A DNA stretch of 64,000 nucleotides from positions 11,732 to 75,731 of the forward strand of contig JBCBAP010000013.1 in NCBI GenBank assembly GCA_038532435.1. Direction: 5' to 3'. This document shows positions 1 to 8,109 of this stretch, piece by piece. A program made the translations under genes and the position numbers. Position 1 is the stretch's first letter, and the number at the start of each line of letters is the position of its first letter. The DNA is from JBCBAP01 sp038532435 (lineage in GTDB: Bacteria; Pseudomonadota; Alphaproteobacteria; Rhodobacterales; Rhodobacteraceae). The notes beneath the pieces are model-generated. The model was given only the letters and a program-made list of their open reading frames with translations. It was not told the origin of the DNA and made no database searches.

Positions 1-861
1 GCCCGCCACGTTGATGCCGGTGGACAAACCCATGCAGAGGCCTTCATCCTGCAGCAGGTCGAACACCACCGGCAGGCCCTCGCTGTCGGGGATGTTGAAG
101 GGCATGTCGATCTCGAGACCTTCGAGATTTGCCGTGATCCGCCCCTGCCCGATCCCCTCGGAGATCGAGGAGCCCTCGGACTTGAGCGCGCCATGGGCAT
201 AGTAGTTATAGAGCGCCGCCCCATCGGGATCCGCGATCCCGATCTTCACCCCCGGTTTTCGCATCCGCAATCCCTGCGCCACCCCCGCGAGGGTGCCGCC
301 CGACCCGACCGCACAGATGAAACCGTCAACCTTGCCGTCGGTCTGGTCGAAGATCTCCTTGGCGGTCGTGTCGACATGGCTGTCCCGGTTTGCGGTGTTG
401 TCGAACTGGTTGGCCCAGATCGCCCCATGGGGTTCGGACTGGGCAAGCCGTTCCGCCAGCCGTTCGGAGTACCGCACATAGTTGTTCGGGTTCCGGTACG
501 GGTTGGCGGGGACCTCCACGAGTTCCGCCCCCGCGAGCCGGAGCATGTCCTTTTTCTCCTGACTCTGGGTTTCGGGGATGACGATCACGGTCTTGTAACC
601 GAGTGCTGCACCGATCACGCTCAACCCGATCCCGGTGTTGCCCGCCGTCCCCTCGACGATCGTCCCTCCCGACTGCAGCACGCCACGGCGCTCTGCATCC
701 CTGATGATGCCAAGGGCGGGACGGTCCTTCACGGACTGGCCGGGGTTCATGAACTCCGCCTTGCCGTAGATCTCGCAGCCGGTGATCTCCGAGGCTTTGC
801 GCAGCCGGATCAAGGGAGTGTTGCCAACCGCTGCGGGCACGTCGGTGAATGTGTACGCCAT
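1..861 (-). CDS. cysK: Cysteine synthase A (3' end cut by window edge)
   Basis: PLP enzyme that makes L-cysteine from O-acetylserine and sulfide in the cytoplasm. The minus-strand reading starts MAYTFTDVPAAVGNTPLIRL and stays open to base 1, giving 287 residues; the C-terminus is missing. The PLP lysine lies in PGQSVKDRP (K45), and the substrate/phosphate loop GTAGNTGIG is at 71-79, where most members have TSGNTG. A later GSGGT loop is also present. It reads away from the next gene and appears monocistronic here. It could be a CysK-like paralogue rather than the main enzyme; the family call is firm. Confidence 0.93.
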   Translation of the reverse strand, partial: MAYTFTDVPAAVGNTPLIRLRKASEITGCEIYGKAEFMNPGQSVKDRPALGIIRDAERRGVLQSGGTIVEGTAGNTGIGLSVIGAALGYKTVIVIPETQSQEKKDMLRLAGAELVEVPANPYRNPNNYVRYSERLAERLAQSEPHGAIWANQFDNTANRDSHVDTTAKEIFDQTDGKVDGFICAVGSGGTLAGVAQGLRMRKPGVKIGIADPDGAALYNYYAHGALKSEGSSISEGIGQGRITANLEGLEIDMPFNIPDSEGLPVVFDLLQDEGLCMGLSTGINVAG

Positions 862-1002
862 GGGAACCCCCTGATCTGCGCGTGGAGCTAGACACTAGTC
901 AGCCCCTGCGCGGGCTTCAACCCGGCGGATGGGGCGATCATGTATTGGCACATCGACCGCGCAGGCCGGGGGACGGGCGGGGGTGGGCGGGTGGGCCGCC
1001 CG

Positions 1003-2148
1003 TCACCCGGCCTGCGCCGTCCAGGACCGGCGCAACCTGTCCCGGTTGAGCGCAAGCCAGTAGAGGCTCATCACGAGCGGGCCGGTGTTGATCTCCCCCG
1101 ACGCGACAGCCGCCATCGCCGCCTCGAAGGGCATGACGAAGGCGCGAATATCCTCCGCTTCGGCGTCGAGCCCGTAGAGCCCGCCCGCATCCGAGAGGTC
1201 AGCCTCGCCCACAAAGGAGTGGAGGAAAAGGGAGTTGCTCCCCGGGCTCGGATAGGCCGCGCTCACCAGCTCCATCCGGCCAAGCGTGAGGCCCGCCTCC
1301 TCGACCGCCTCCCGCCGGGCTGCGGCCTCCGCACCCTCGCTGGAATCGATGAAACCGGCCACCGGCTCGATCAGCCAGGGTGCCGCGTCGTTCCGCGCGA
1401 GCGCGCCTGCGCGGAACTGTTCGACGAGCAGCACCGCATCCGCGACCGGGTCATAGGGCACGACCGTCGCGCCGTCCCCAGTCACAAGCACGGACCGGTC
1501 ATAAACAGGGCTGCGAGATCCGTCGTAGCGCGCGTGTTGGAGCTTCACCGATTTCAGGGAAAAGAACGACAGATGTTCATGACGCCACTCCGCGGTGTCG
1601 ATATCGCGGGCGCGCAGCGGGCTCGACACTGTCGCGGGGCGGGAGCGTGTGCGGCCATCCGCCCGCGCATAGCCCCGCTGGCGAATGCCTGCCCACATCA
1701 CTTCCGCAGTGTCCGCCCGCTCTGTCCCGTAATGCTCCATGAGTTCCCGGGCGGCCTCGATAAACGCCGGTTTGGCTGCGGCCTGCCAATCCTCCAGGGT
1801 CCAGAGGACCTGCGTGTCCGGTGTCTGGCGGTAGTTCTCGAAAACCTGCGCGCCCCGCGGTCCCGCGTCCGTCTCCACCTCCACCGGACGCAACCTGAAA
1901 TCGAGATCGTCCTCGAAATACTGAAGCCGCGTCAGCCCCTCTTCGCTGATGCCGTCCATGAGGATGCCCGGTGCAATCGCCCCGGGTCGGGGCGTCACGG
2001 TGGGGTAGTCTTCACCGACGACCGGGTGCAGAGCATGATCCGTCAAGCGCGCCGGGCAAGACGTTGTCGACGCCGCCTCCGGACCGAGCACGATCGCCAG
2101 AACCTCCGGATCGCACAGCGACCCGTAGAAGAACAATGTATGCGTCAT
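1003..2148 (-). CDS. Gamma-glutamylcyclotransferase-like / NUDIX (ADP-ribose pyrophosphatase) fusion
   Basis: A 381-residue two-domain protein. The N-terminus, MTHTLFFYGSLCDPEVL, is the YGSL signature of the gamma-glutamylcyclotransferase-like (GGCT/AIG2) fold. The C-terminal half is a NUDIX hydrolase with a full NUDIX box: GFIDSSEGAEAAARR is followed by EAVEEAGL. ADP-ribose-type pyrophosphatases are the closest class. The start is the ATG preceded by TGGAGGCGGCGC; the open frame continues 74 codons upstream, but that part looks like shadow sequence. The substrate is inferred only at family level. The fusion of the two domains is clear. Confidence 0.85.
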   Translation of the reverse strand: MTHTLFFYGSLCDPEVLAIVLGPEAASTTSCPARLTDHALHPVVGEDYPTVTPRPGAIAPGILMDGISEEGLTRLQYFEDDLDFRLRPVEVETDAGPRGAQVFENYRQTPDTQVLWTLEDWQAAAKPAFIEAARELMEHYGTERADTAEVMWAGIRQRGYARADGRTRSRPATVSSPLRARDIDTAEWRHEHLSFFSLKSVKLQHARYDGSRSPVYDRSVLVTGDGATVVPYDPVADAVLLVEQFRAGALARNDAAPWLIEPVAGFIDSSEGAEAAARREAVEEAGLTLGRMELVSAAYPSPGSNSLFLHSFVGEADLSDAGGLYGLDAEAEDIRAFVMPFEAAMAAVASGEINTGPLVMSLYWLALNRDRLRRSWTAQAG

Positions 2149-2223
2149 GCGCCGCCTCCAGCCCCGCCTTTCCACCATGTGGCATAGAGGACTGGCCGCA
2201 GGTTGCAAATGTGATTTCAGTGT

Positions 2224-2253
2224 TGATCCAAAATCCAACTTCTGACGTAACAA
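2224..2253 (+). promoter_or_regulatory. RpoE (ECF11)-type promoter of the chrR operon
   Basis: TGATCC at 2224-2229 is followed by exactly 18 bases and then TAACAA at 2248-2253. This matches the TGATCC-N18-TA pattern known for Rhodobacter sphaeroides RpoE promoters. It lies about 30 bp upstream of the chrR-like ATG, so the leader would be short. The same architecture occurs before the photolyase gene at 10908-10937. Confidence 0.6.
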
Positions 2254-2280
2254 AGGAAAATCATAAGGGGATTGAGAGGA

Positions 2281-2925
2281 ATGGCGTCCGCGCATCCGAC
2301 TTCCGAACTGATCGCAGCCTATGCGGCGGGCACGTTGTCCGACGGGTTGTCGCTCGTGGTCGCATCGCACCTGACCTACTGCCCGACCTGTCGTTCTGCT
2401 GCGCGGGATTTCGAGGCGGTGGGTGGCACGATGCTGCGCAAGGCACCAGAAGCGGAGCTGTCCTCCTCAGCGCTCGATGCGGTTTTCGCCATGATCGACG
2501 GCGACACCGCGGCGGAAGTGGCCGCGCCCTACCGCGACAGCGGTGAGAGCCCCCTGCCCCGCCCGATCCAGGACGTGGTCGGTCAGCCGTTCGACGAGAT
2601 GGCCTGGCAGTTCCGGCTCCCCGGTCTTCACGAATACAAGCTCGACGGGTTTGAGGATGAGGATGTGTCGCTTCTGCGCGCCCGTCCCGGCGCCGGAATG
2701 CTGGCGCACACCCACCGGGGGGAGGAGGCAACCCTCGTGCTCACCGGCATGATGCAGGACGGTGAGACCGTTCTGGCGAAAGGCGATCTGAATATCGCCG
2801 ACCATTCCCACGACCATTCGCCTCGGATCATAGGGGAAGAGACATGCTACTGCCTGATCGTGATGAGCGGCGGAATGCGCTTCACCGGCCCGTTCAGCCG
2901 AGCTCTCAACCTGTTCACGCGCTGA
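2281..2925 (+). CDS. chrR: ChrR-like zinc anti-sigma factor with C-terminal cupin
   Basis: Likely cytoplasmic anti-sigma factor for an ECF11/RpoE-type sigma factor that responds to singlet oxygen and peroxides. The 214-residue protein has the ChrR zinc site: H5, H30, C34 and C37 (SHLTYCPTC). A cupin-like C-terminal half carries H-x-H (LAHTH), a following glutamate (GEE) and a His-rich DHSHDHS stretch, as in ChrR. The start is the ATG at 2281, with AGGGG ten bases upstream; an in-frame TTG three codons earlier is less likely. No sigma-factor gene is adjacent, unlike the usual rpoE-chrR pair. It may be a paralogue or a relocated partner. It heads an operon with the two following genes. Confidence 0.85.
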   Translation: MASAHPTSELIAAYAAGTLSDGLSLVVASHLTYCPTCRSAARDFEAVGGTMLRKAPEAELSSSALDAVFAMIDGDTAAEVAAPYRDSGESPLPRPIQDVVGQPFDEMAWQFRLPGLHEYKLDGFEDEDVSLLRARPGAGMLAHTHRGEEATLVLTGMMQDGETVLAKGDLNIADHSHDHSPRIIGEETCYCLIVMSGGMRFTGPFSRALNLFTR

Positions 2926-3590
2926 CCCGGCGGACTCTGTTCGCAACGGCAGCGGCAGCACTCGTGGTCCCCACTGCAGCCCGGGCTGAAACAGCGCGCC
3001 GCACATTCAGGATCGTTCGCGGCGGGTCGAACATCGGCGAGCAAACGATCACTGTCGAAAAGACCGGTGAGCGTCTGCGGGTCGCGATTGATATTGAGAT
3101 CGCCGTCAAACTGCTCGGCATCACAGCCTACCGCTATGAAATGTCGAACGTGGAAACCTGGTCCAACGGAGCCGTGCAAACAATCTCCGCACGGACGCGG
3201 GACAATGGGAAGGACGCCTATGTGGAGGCGGAACGTACCGTCGCCGGGCTCAACGTTCGCGGCTCCGGCTACACCGGAACCGTGCGGGGCGACATCGCCA
3301 CCACGACCTACTGGACCACCGCGTTTCTGAAGCGCCCGGTCTGGATCAGCACCCAGGACGGTGCACCCTTTGACATCACCGCGCGCCAGGCCGGCCCGTT
3401 TCAGTTCCCCACCACGTCGGGCAGTGTCTCGGCGACCCAGTGGCAGACGTCCGGCGATCTGGAGTTGGCGCTGTTCTATGATGCGCAAGGCGAATGGGTC
3501 GGCTCCGAGTTCGACGCCCAGGGAACCGCAGCCCGCTTCATCTCCACCGGCACTTCGGACAGGCTATCGGCCCTCTGGTCGAACGCATGA
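2844..3590 (+). CDS. DUF6134-like exported protein, second gene of the chrR operon
   Basis: Function unknown. A twin-arginine-like signal, TRRTLFATAAAALVVP, followed by TAARAE, predicts export to the periplasm. The mature part is beta-rich and resembles DUF6134 proteins. The only ATG (2844) lies 82 bases inside chrR and would add 26 unlikely residues before the signal. A CTG at 2922 overlaps the chrR stop as CTGA and would put the signal peptide at the N-terminus, so the true start may be non-canonical. The gene ends in an ATGA overlap with the next SDR gene, so the three are translationally coupled. Operon membership suggests a role in the oxidative stress response. Confidence 0.65.
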   Translation: MLLPDRDERRNALHRPVQPSSQPVHALTRRTLFATAAAALVVPTAARAETARRTFRIVRGGSNIGEQTITVEKTGERLRVAIDIEIAVKLLGITAYRYEMSNVETWSNGAVQTISARTRDNGKDAYVEAERTVAGLNVRGSGYTGTVRGDIATTTYWTTAFLKRPVWISTQDGAPFDITARQAGPFQFPTTSGSVSATQWQTSGDLELALFYDAQGEWVGSEFDAQGTAARFISTGTSDRLSALWSNA

Positions 3591-4381
3591 GCGTTTTCGA
3601 TAAGGTCATGCGCCCGGGCGACGGCGTCGCCTGGGTCACCGGCGCGAGCGGTGGGATCGGACGCGCGCTGGTTTTGAGGCTCGCGCGGGCCGGATGGACC
3701 GTTTACGCCACCGCCCGCAGACCGGAGGAACTCGAAGCGCTCGCCGCGGAAGTTCCCGAGAAGATCATCCCCGCCCCGGGCGACGTCACCGACCTTCCCC
3801 GCATGCGGGAAATCATGACTGAGATCGGGACAGACCACACCCTCGCGCTGGCGGTTCTCAACGCGGGGATATACACGCCGATGCGCGCCAACGACTTTTC
3901 GGCGGAAACCGCGGCAAAGATGATCGAGGTGAATCTGACCGGTGTCACCAACGCGCTCGACCCGATCCTGAAGCACATGATCGATCGGGGGACGGGGCAC
4001 ATTGCCATCACTTCCTCCGTTGCCGGTTTCCGCGGGCTGCCGGATGCGTCCGCCTACTCCGCGACGAAGGCGGGCCTGATCGCGATGGCGGAATCGCTGG
4101 CGCTTGACCTGATCGACCTCGGCATCCGGATCTCGGTCATCAATCCGGGTTTTGTGGAGACCGACGCGACGTCGGTCAACAGCTTCGAGATGCCGTTCCT
4201 CATGTCTCCCGAGGAGGCGGCGGAGCGTATCTTTCTCGGCCTGCGCAAACCGGGATTCGAGATTTCCTTCCCCCGCCGCTTCGCGCTCATGCTGCGTGCC
4301 ATCGGGCTGCTCCCGAACAGAGCCTATTTCTGGACACAGCGGCGCCTCCTCGGGTGGGACGGCACCGCAAAGCGGAACTGA
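3587..4381 (+). CDS. Short-chain dehydrogenase/reductase, third gene of the chrR operon
   Basis: A classical SDR of 264 residues with the cofactor motif TGASGGIG at 19-26, the NAG motif at 92-94, and catalytic S143/S144, Y157 and K161 (YSATK). The start at 3587 overlaps the previous stop (ATGA). The C-terminal 50 residues are basic and hydrophobic (RFALMLRAIGLLPNRAYFW), suggesting membrane or lipid association, which suits a lipid-modifying regulon. The substrate is unknown. It ends 4 bp from the convergent operon. Confidence 0.8.
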   Translation: MSVFDKVMRPGDGVAWVTGASGGIGRALVLRLARAGWTVYATARRPEELEALAAEVPEKIIPAPGDVTDLPRMREIMTEIGTDHTLALAVLNAGIYTPMRANDFSAETAAKMIEVNLTGVTNALDPILKHMIDRGTGHIAITSSVAGFRGLPDASAYSATKAGLIAMAESLALDLIDLGIRISVINPGFVETDATSVNSFEMPFLMSPEEAAERIFLGLRKPGFEISFPRRFALMLRAIGLLPNRAYFWTQRRLLGWDGTAKRN

Positions 4382-4385
4382 CCGG

Positions 4386-4736
4386 TCAGGACGTCTTCTT
4401 CGTGGGTTTCACTGGAAGAGTGCGGGCGTAGCCGAGGCATGCCATCAGATGAGGCATGAGTGCCGCATCGTCCGCAAAGAGGTCTGCGGGTACCGCAACA
4501 TACTCCTTCATCACCGCGCCATACTGTTCCACCGGATCGGTCCCGTAGGCTCTCACAAACCCATCGCGATCCTTCGCGGACAAACGCAAACACAGCACCC
4601 CGGCCTTGTCGAGAAAGCTGAACATGTTCCCGTTCATGGAGGTGTAGGGGTTCGCCTTGCCCTTCACCTCGATCCCATCGAGCCGGGACATGAGTGCGCG
4701 ATACCGTGTCAGCGCGTCTGCGTAGGAGTCCGCCAT
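4386..4736 (-). CDS. Small TfoX-N-like protein, last gene of the photolyase operon
   Basis: A 116-residue cytoplasmic protein. The pattern NGNMFSFLDKAGVLCLRLS followed by an aromatic/proline-rich middle and YVAVP resembles the TfoX N-terminal (Sxy) fold, but the similarity is judged by eye. The ATG at 4736 has GGAGGGATTGGC upstream. The C-terminal tail is lysine-rich (PVKPTKKTS). It lies 35 bp downstream of the MFS gene in the same direction, so it probably belongs to the stress operon. Role unknown. Confidence 0.6.
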   Translation of the reverse strand: MADSYADALTRYRALMSRLDGIEVKGKANPYTSMNGNMFSFLDKAGVLCLRLSAKDRDGFVRAYGTDPVEQYGAVMKEYVAVPADLFADDAALMPHLMACLGYARTLPVKPTKKTS

Positions 4737-4771
4737 GCCAATCCCTCCGGTGCCATCAGAAGCATAGCAGA

Positions 4772-6070
4772 TCAGCGTGCCTCTATCTCTGCCCGGAGTG
4801 CTTCCTGCGCTGCCCGGTCGAGAGGCCAGGTCCACATCAGCGCAATCGCGATGGCCTTGAGCGCGATGGGCAGCGCCGCGTAAAGGACCGTGAGGGTCCA
4901 GAGCGCGCCGGGCGTGTTCGGTTCGACCGCAGAGAAGCCCACGACCTGCAACAGCACAAGCGCGAGCCCGCTCGTGAGCCCCACCGCCGCCTTGGTCGCG
5001 ACGGACCAGAGCGCAAAGAACCCGCCCGTCCGCTGCTGCCCGCTGCGTTGCAGGTCAACATCCACGACATCCGCCTGGATCGAGGTCGGCAGCGAAAGAT
5101 CGGCGCCGAGCGCCGCGCCACTTGCCACCACGATAATCGCGTAGAGCAGCACATCCCCTGGGCCGAGGGGGAGCACACAGAGAAAGATCAGCGTCGAGTA
5201 GACCATCGCCCAGCACCAGACCCGATGCTTCGCAAACCGCCCCGACGCCCAGATCCAGAACGGCGCGGCTAGTGCTGCCGTGAGGAAGTAGACCGCGATC
5301 AGCGGCTCTCCCCACCCATCAGCCTCGAGCCGTACATTGACGTAGAAAAGGAACAGCGACGCGGGAAGCGCGTTCGCGGCCCCGTTGATGAAGTAGGCGG
5401 TCAGCAACCGGATGAAGAGCGGTTCCCGCCGGATTGCACCGAACAGGCTGCGCAGCTCAATGGGCTCACGAGAGTAGTTCCTCGGCTCGGCCATGCCAGT
5501 TAGCGCCAGCAGAACCGCCGCAGGCAGCGCAATGGCAAGGAACAGCGCGAGATTGCCCATCCCGGCCCGATCATCCGAGGCAAAGCCGAACAGAAGCGCA
5601 GCGACGATCGTGCCCATGAGCCCGATGCTTTCCCGCACGACCGTGATCCGGGACCGGTCCGCATAGTCCCCGGTCATCTCCGCCCCCCAGGCGAAGTAAG
5701 GCGTGAGGAACATGGTCCAGGAAAGCGTCAGCACGGTCAGCGACACGCTGAACCAAACAATCCCCGCCCCCTCCGGTGGGGAGAACAGGGCCCAGGCGGA
5801 GCCGATGATCACCGGCGTTGCCAGCGCAAGCCATGGTTTGCGCCGGCCGAACCGGGTCGGGAACCGGTCGCTGATCCAGCCCATCATCGGATCCGTGATC
5901 CCGTCGAGAAGCCGGATCGCGATCAGCACCGCACCCAGCGCGCCGAGGGATACGCCCACAGTCTCCGCATAGAAGGGTGCGAGGAACACGTAGACCGGGA
6001 AGTAGAGCGAGGCCATCGGGAGGGCCGGCAGTGCGTAGGCCAACAACCCTCGCAGGGGCACGCGGCTCAC
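4772..6070 (-). CDS. MFS carrier of the GPH (sugar:cation symporter-like) family
   Basis: A 432-residue inner-membrane protein with about 12 hydrophobic segments. DGITDPMMGWISDRFPTRFG near residue 60, followed by RRKPW, is the signature of glycoside-pentoside-hexuronide carriers. The start is a GTG that overlaps the upstream methyltransferase stop (GTGA at 6067-6070), so the two are coupled. In this lipid-modification setting the cargo is more likely a lipid-related or amphiphilic compound than a sugar, but that is inference. Related carriers accompany cfa-like genes in Rhodobacter. Confidence 0.8.
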   Translation of the reverse strand: MSRVPLRGLLAYALPALPMASLYFPVYVFLAPFYAETVGVSLGALGAVLIAIRLLDGITDPMMGWISDRFPTRFGRRKPWLALATPVIIGSAWALFSPPEGAGIVWFSVSLTVLTLSWTMFLTPYFAWGAEMTGDYADRSRITVVRESIGLMGTIVAALLFGFASDDRAGMGNLALFLAIALPAAVLLALTGMAEPRNYSREPIELRSLFGAIRREPLFIRLLTAYFINGAANALPASLFLFYVNVRLEADGWGEPLIAVYFLTAALAAPFWIWASGRFAKHRVWCWAMVYSTLIFLCVLPLGPGDVLLYAIIVVASGAALGADLSLPTSIQADVVDVDLQRSGQQRTGGFFALWSVATKAAVGLTSGLALVLLQVVGFSAVEPNTPGALWTLTVLYAALPIALKAIAIALMWTWPLDRAAQEALRAEIEAR

Positions 6071-7335
6071 GGTCGGGAGACCGTCACCTGCGTGACATCG
6101 GTCACGCCTGTCTGGAACGACGCGGCACAGCTCGTCAGGTAAAAGTTCCACATGCGCTGGAACCGGTCGTCGAAGCCCATCTCCGCAATCCGCTCCCACT
6201 GCGCGTTGAACCGCTCGTGCCAGCGGCGCAGGGTCTCGGAGTAGCTGAGCCCGAATTCGAAGGTTCCGTCGAGCCTAAGGCCCGCATCCGCGATCTGGGT
6301 CCTGAGGACGCTGTCGCAGGGCAGCATGCCCCCCGGGAAGATGTATTTCTGTATGAAATCAACGCTCTTCCGATAGGTCGGGAAAAGCTCGTCGGGCATG
6401 GTGATGATCTGGAACACGCCCTTCGAACCGGGCTTCAACCGCTCCCGCACCGCGTTGAAGTAAGTGGGCCAGTAGCGCTCCCCCACCGCCTCGAACATCT
6501 CAATCGAGGCGATACCGTCATAGGTTCCGCGTTCGTCACGATAGTCCCGCATCTCGATGGAGACCCGGTCGCTGAGACCTGCGCGGGCGATACGTTCCCG
6601 TGCGTAGTCGTGCTGCTGCTGGCTGATCGTGAGGCCGGTAACATGCGCCCCGCGTTCCCGCGCGGCATACTCCGCGAAACCGCCCCATCCGCACCCGATC
6701 TCGAGGATATGGTCGCCGGGCTGTACCCCGATCCGATCGCACATCGAGGCGTACTTCCGGGTCTGGGCCGTCTCCAGGCTCTCCTGCCAGTCGGTGAAGA
6801 GCGCGGAGGAATAGGTCATCGTATCGTCGAGCCAGAGGCCGTAGAAATCGTTTCCGAGGTCGTAGTGGTAGCTGATGTTGCGCTTGGCCTGCGATTTGGA
6901 GTTCGACTGAAGCCAAAAGCGCATCCGTTCGTACATCCGCACCAATGACATGCCGGGCATGCCGCGGATCACCTCGACCGTGTTGGCCATCATCACGTCG
7001 AGGAGCGCCTGCAGATCCGGCGTGTCCCACCACCCGTCCATGTAGGCTTCGGGCACACCCAGATCGCCTTCCCGCACCGCACGGGCGAACACATCCGTGT
7101 TGCTGACATCGAGACGCCCGACGGGCCCCGGCTCGGGCCCCTCTGCGCGGAAGATCCGGCCATCGGGAAGGCAGATGTCGAGGCGTCCACGACGCAGTCT
7201 TTGGACCACGCGGAACGTGCTCTCGAAAAATCGCGGCAGGTTGTCTTGTCCCTTGGTGGTGGTCAGCACCTGAGTGTCGATCACGCTCGTCTTTCCATCG
7301 TCCAGTTTGTCTGACAGTACCTCGTGAAATCCCAT
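6067..7335 (-). CDS. cfa: Cyclopropane-fatty-acyl-phospholipid synthase-like SAM methyltransferase
   Basis: A 422-residue enzyme that methylates or cyclopropanates unsaturated acyl chains of membrane phospholipids using SAM. NISYHYDLGNDFYGLWLDD (153-171) and the SAM loop LEIGCGWGGF (211-220) are typical of the family, as is TGLTISQQQ downstream. The ATG at 7335 lies 7 bp after the DUF1365 stop, with GACGGGGAA before it. Rhodobacter sphaeroides has a related gene in its RpoE regulon, and relatives act in methylated and furan fatty acid synthesis. Whether this one makes a cyclopropane or a methyl branch cannot be read from sequence. Confidence 0.9.
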   Translation of the reverse strand: MGFHEVLSDKLDDGKTSVIDTQVLTTTKGQDNLPRFFESTFRVVQRLRRGRLDICLPDGRIFRAEGPEPGPVGRLDVSNTDVFARAVREGDLGVPEAYMDGWWDTPDLQALLDVMMANTVEVIRGMPGMSLVRMYERMRFWLQSNSKSQAKRNISYHYDLGNDFYGLWLDDTMTYSSALFTDWQESLETAQTRKYASMCDRIGVQPGDHILEIGCGWGGFAEYAARERGAHVTGLTISQQQHDYARERIARAGLSDRVSIEMRDYRDERGTYDGIASIEMFEAVGERYWPTYFNAVRERLKPGSKGVFQIITMPDELFPTYRKSVDFIQKYIFPGGMLPCDSVLRTQIADAGLRLDGTFEFGLSYSETLRRWHERFNAQWERIAEMGFDDRFQRMWNFYLTSCAASFQTGVTDVTQVTVSRP

Positions 7336-7342
7336 TTGAAAA

Positions 7343-8107
7343 TCAATTCCCCGTCGCTGGCTTCGGTTCTTCGGTGCCCAGGAACGGGACGCCCTTGAGA
7401 AAGAGGCGCAGCGCCTCCCAATGAATGCCCGCAATGACCTTGAGTGTCATGAGCGGGTGGCGGGCCATGGCGGTAGCCAGTGCGGCATCGCTGCCGGGCT
7501 GGCCCTGCGCGGTGTGGGTCGCGATCAACGTCTCCCCCTCCGGTCCTGCCTGCCGGATCCGCAGGCTCAGCCGCCTGTCCGGCGCGCGGACGGTGAAGCG
7601 ATACCGCTGCGCCATGTCGATGAAGGGAGAGACCCAGAAGCCCTTGTCCTGCTCTTGCCGGATCGCACCGTCCGGGTCCGTTTCAGCGGCAAGGGCATAG
7701 ACCTCCTGCCCACCGAAGGTGTTCTTCACCTCGTAGACCGTGGCACTGAGCTCCCCGTCGGCATCGTAACAGAAGTAGACCGACAGCGGGTTGAACACGT
7801 AGCCGAGCATGCGCGGAAAGCAGAGCAGGCGAATATGATCCGGTGCCGGAAGCCCCCGCGCGGCCAGTTGTGCCTCCACCCACGGGCGAAGAGCACTGCC
7901 GTCCCGCGCGCCATGATCCCGGTTACGGAAGGACAGCAGCCAGAATCTTTCCCATTTCAGGATGCGGGAGGCGTGCATCGCCTCTTGCATCCGGTCGATG
8001 TCGAGCAGCACCGAGAACACGCGGTAGCGGAACCTGTGGGTGCGCGGCTGCAACCGCATGTGCATCACGTGCCCTTGATAGAGCCATATGGCCGGGTGAT
8101 CGCGCAT
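7343..8107 (-). CDS. DUF1365 protein
   Basis: A 254-residue protein of the DUF1365 (COG3496) family, regularly found between an FAD oxidoreductase and a Cfa-like methyltransferase, as here. It opens with YQGHVMHMRLQPRTHRFRY and contains FPRMLGYVFNPLSVYFCYD, both family hallmarks. No membrane span or signal peptide is evident. The biochemical role is unknown; a part in acyl-chain modification is inferred from context. It starts 2 bp after the upstream stop, so expression is tightly coupled. Confidence 0.85.
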   Translation of the reverse strand: MRDHPAIWLYQGHVMHMRLQPRTHRFRYRVFSVLLDIDRMQEAMHASRILKWERFWLLSFRNRDHGARDGSALRPWVEAQLAARGLPAPDHIRLLCFPRMLGYVFNPLSVYFCYDADGELSATVYEVKNTFGGQEVYALAAETDPDGAIRQEQDKGFWVSPFIDMAQRYRFTVRAPDRRLSLRIRQAGPEGETLIATHTAQGQPGSDAALATAMARHPLMTLKVIAGIHWEALRLFLKGVPFLGTEEPKPATGN

Positions 8108-8109
8108 CC

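Noticed and set aside
2149..2280. Search for an rpoE gene or fragment upstream of chrR
   Set aside because: The gap is only 132 bp, and no sigma-factor motif is seen on either strand.
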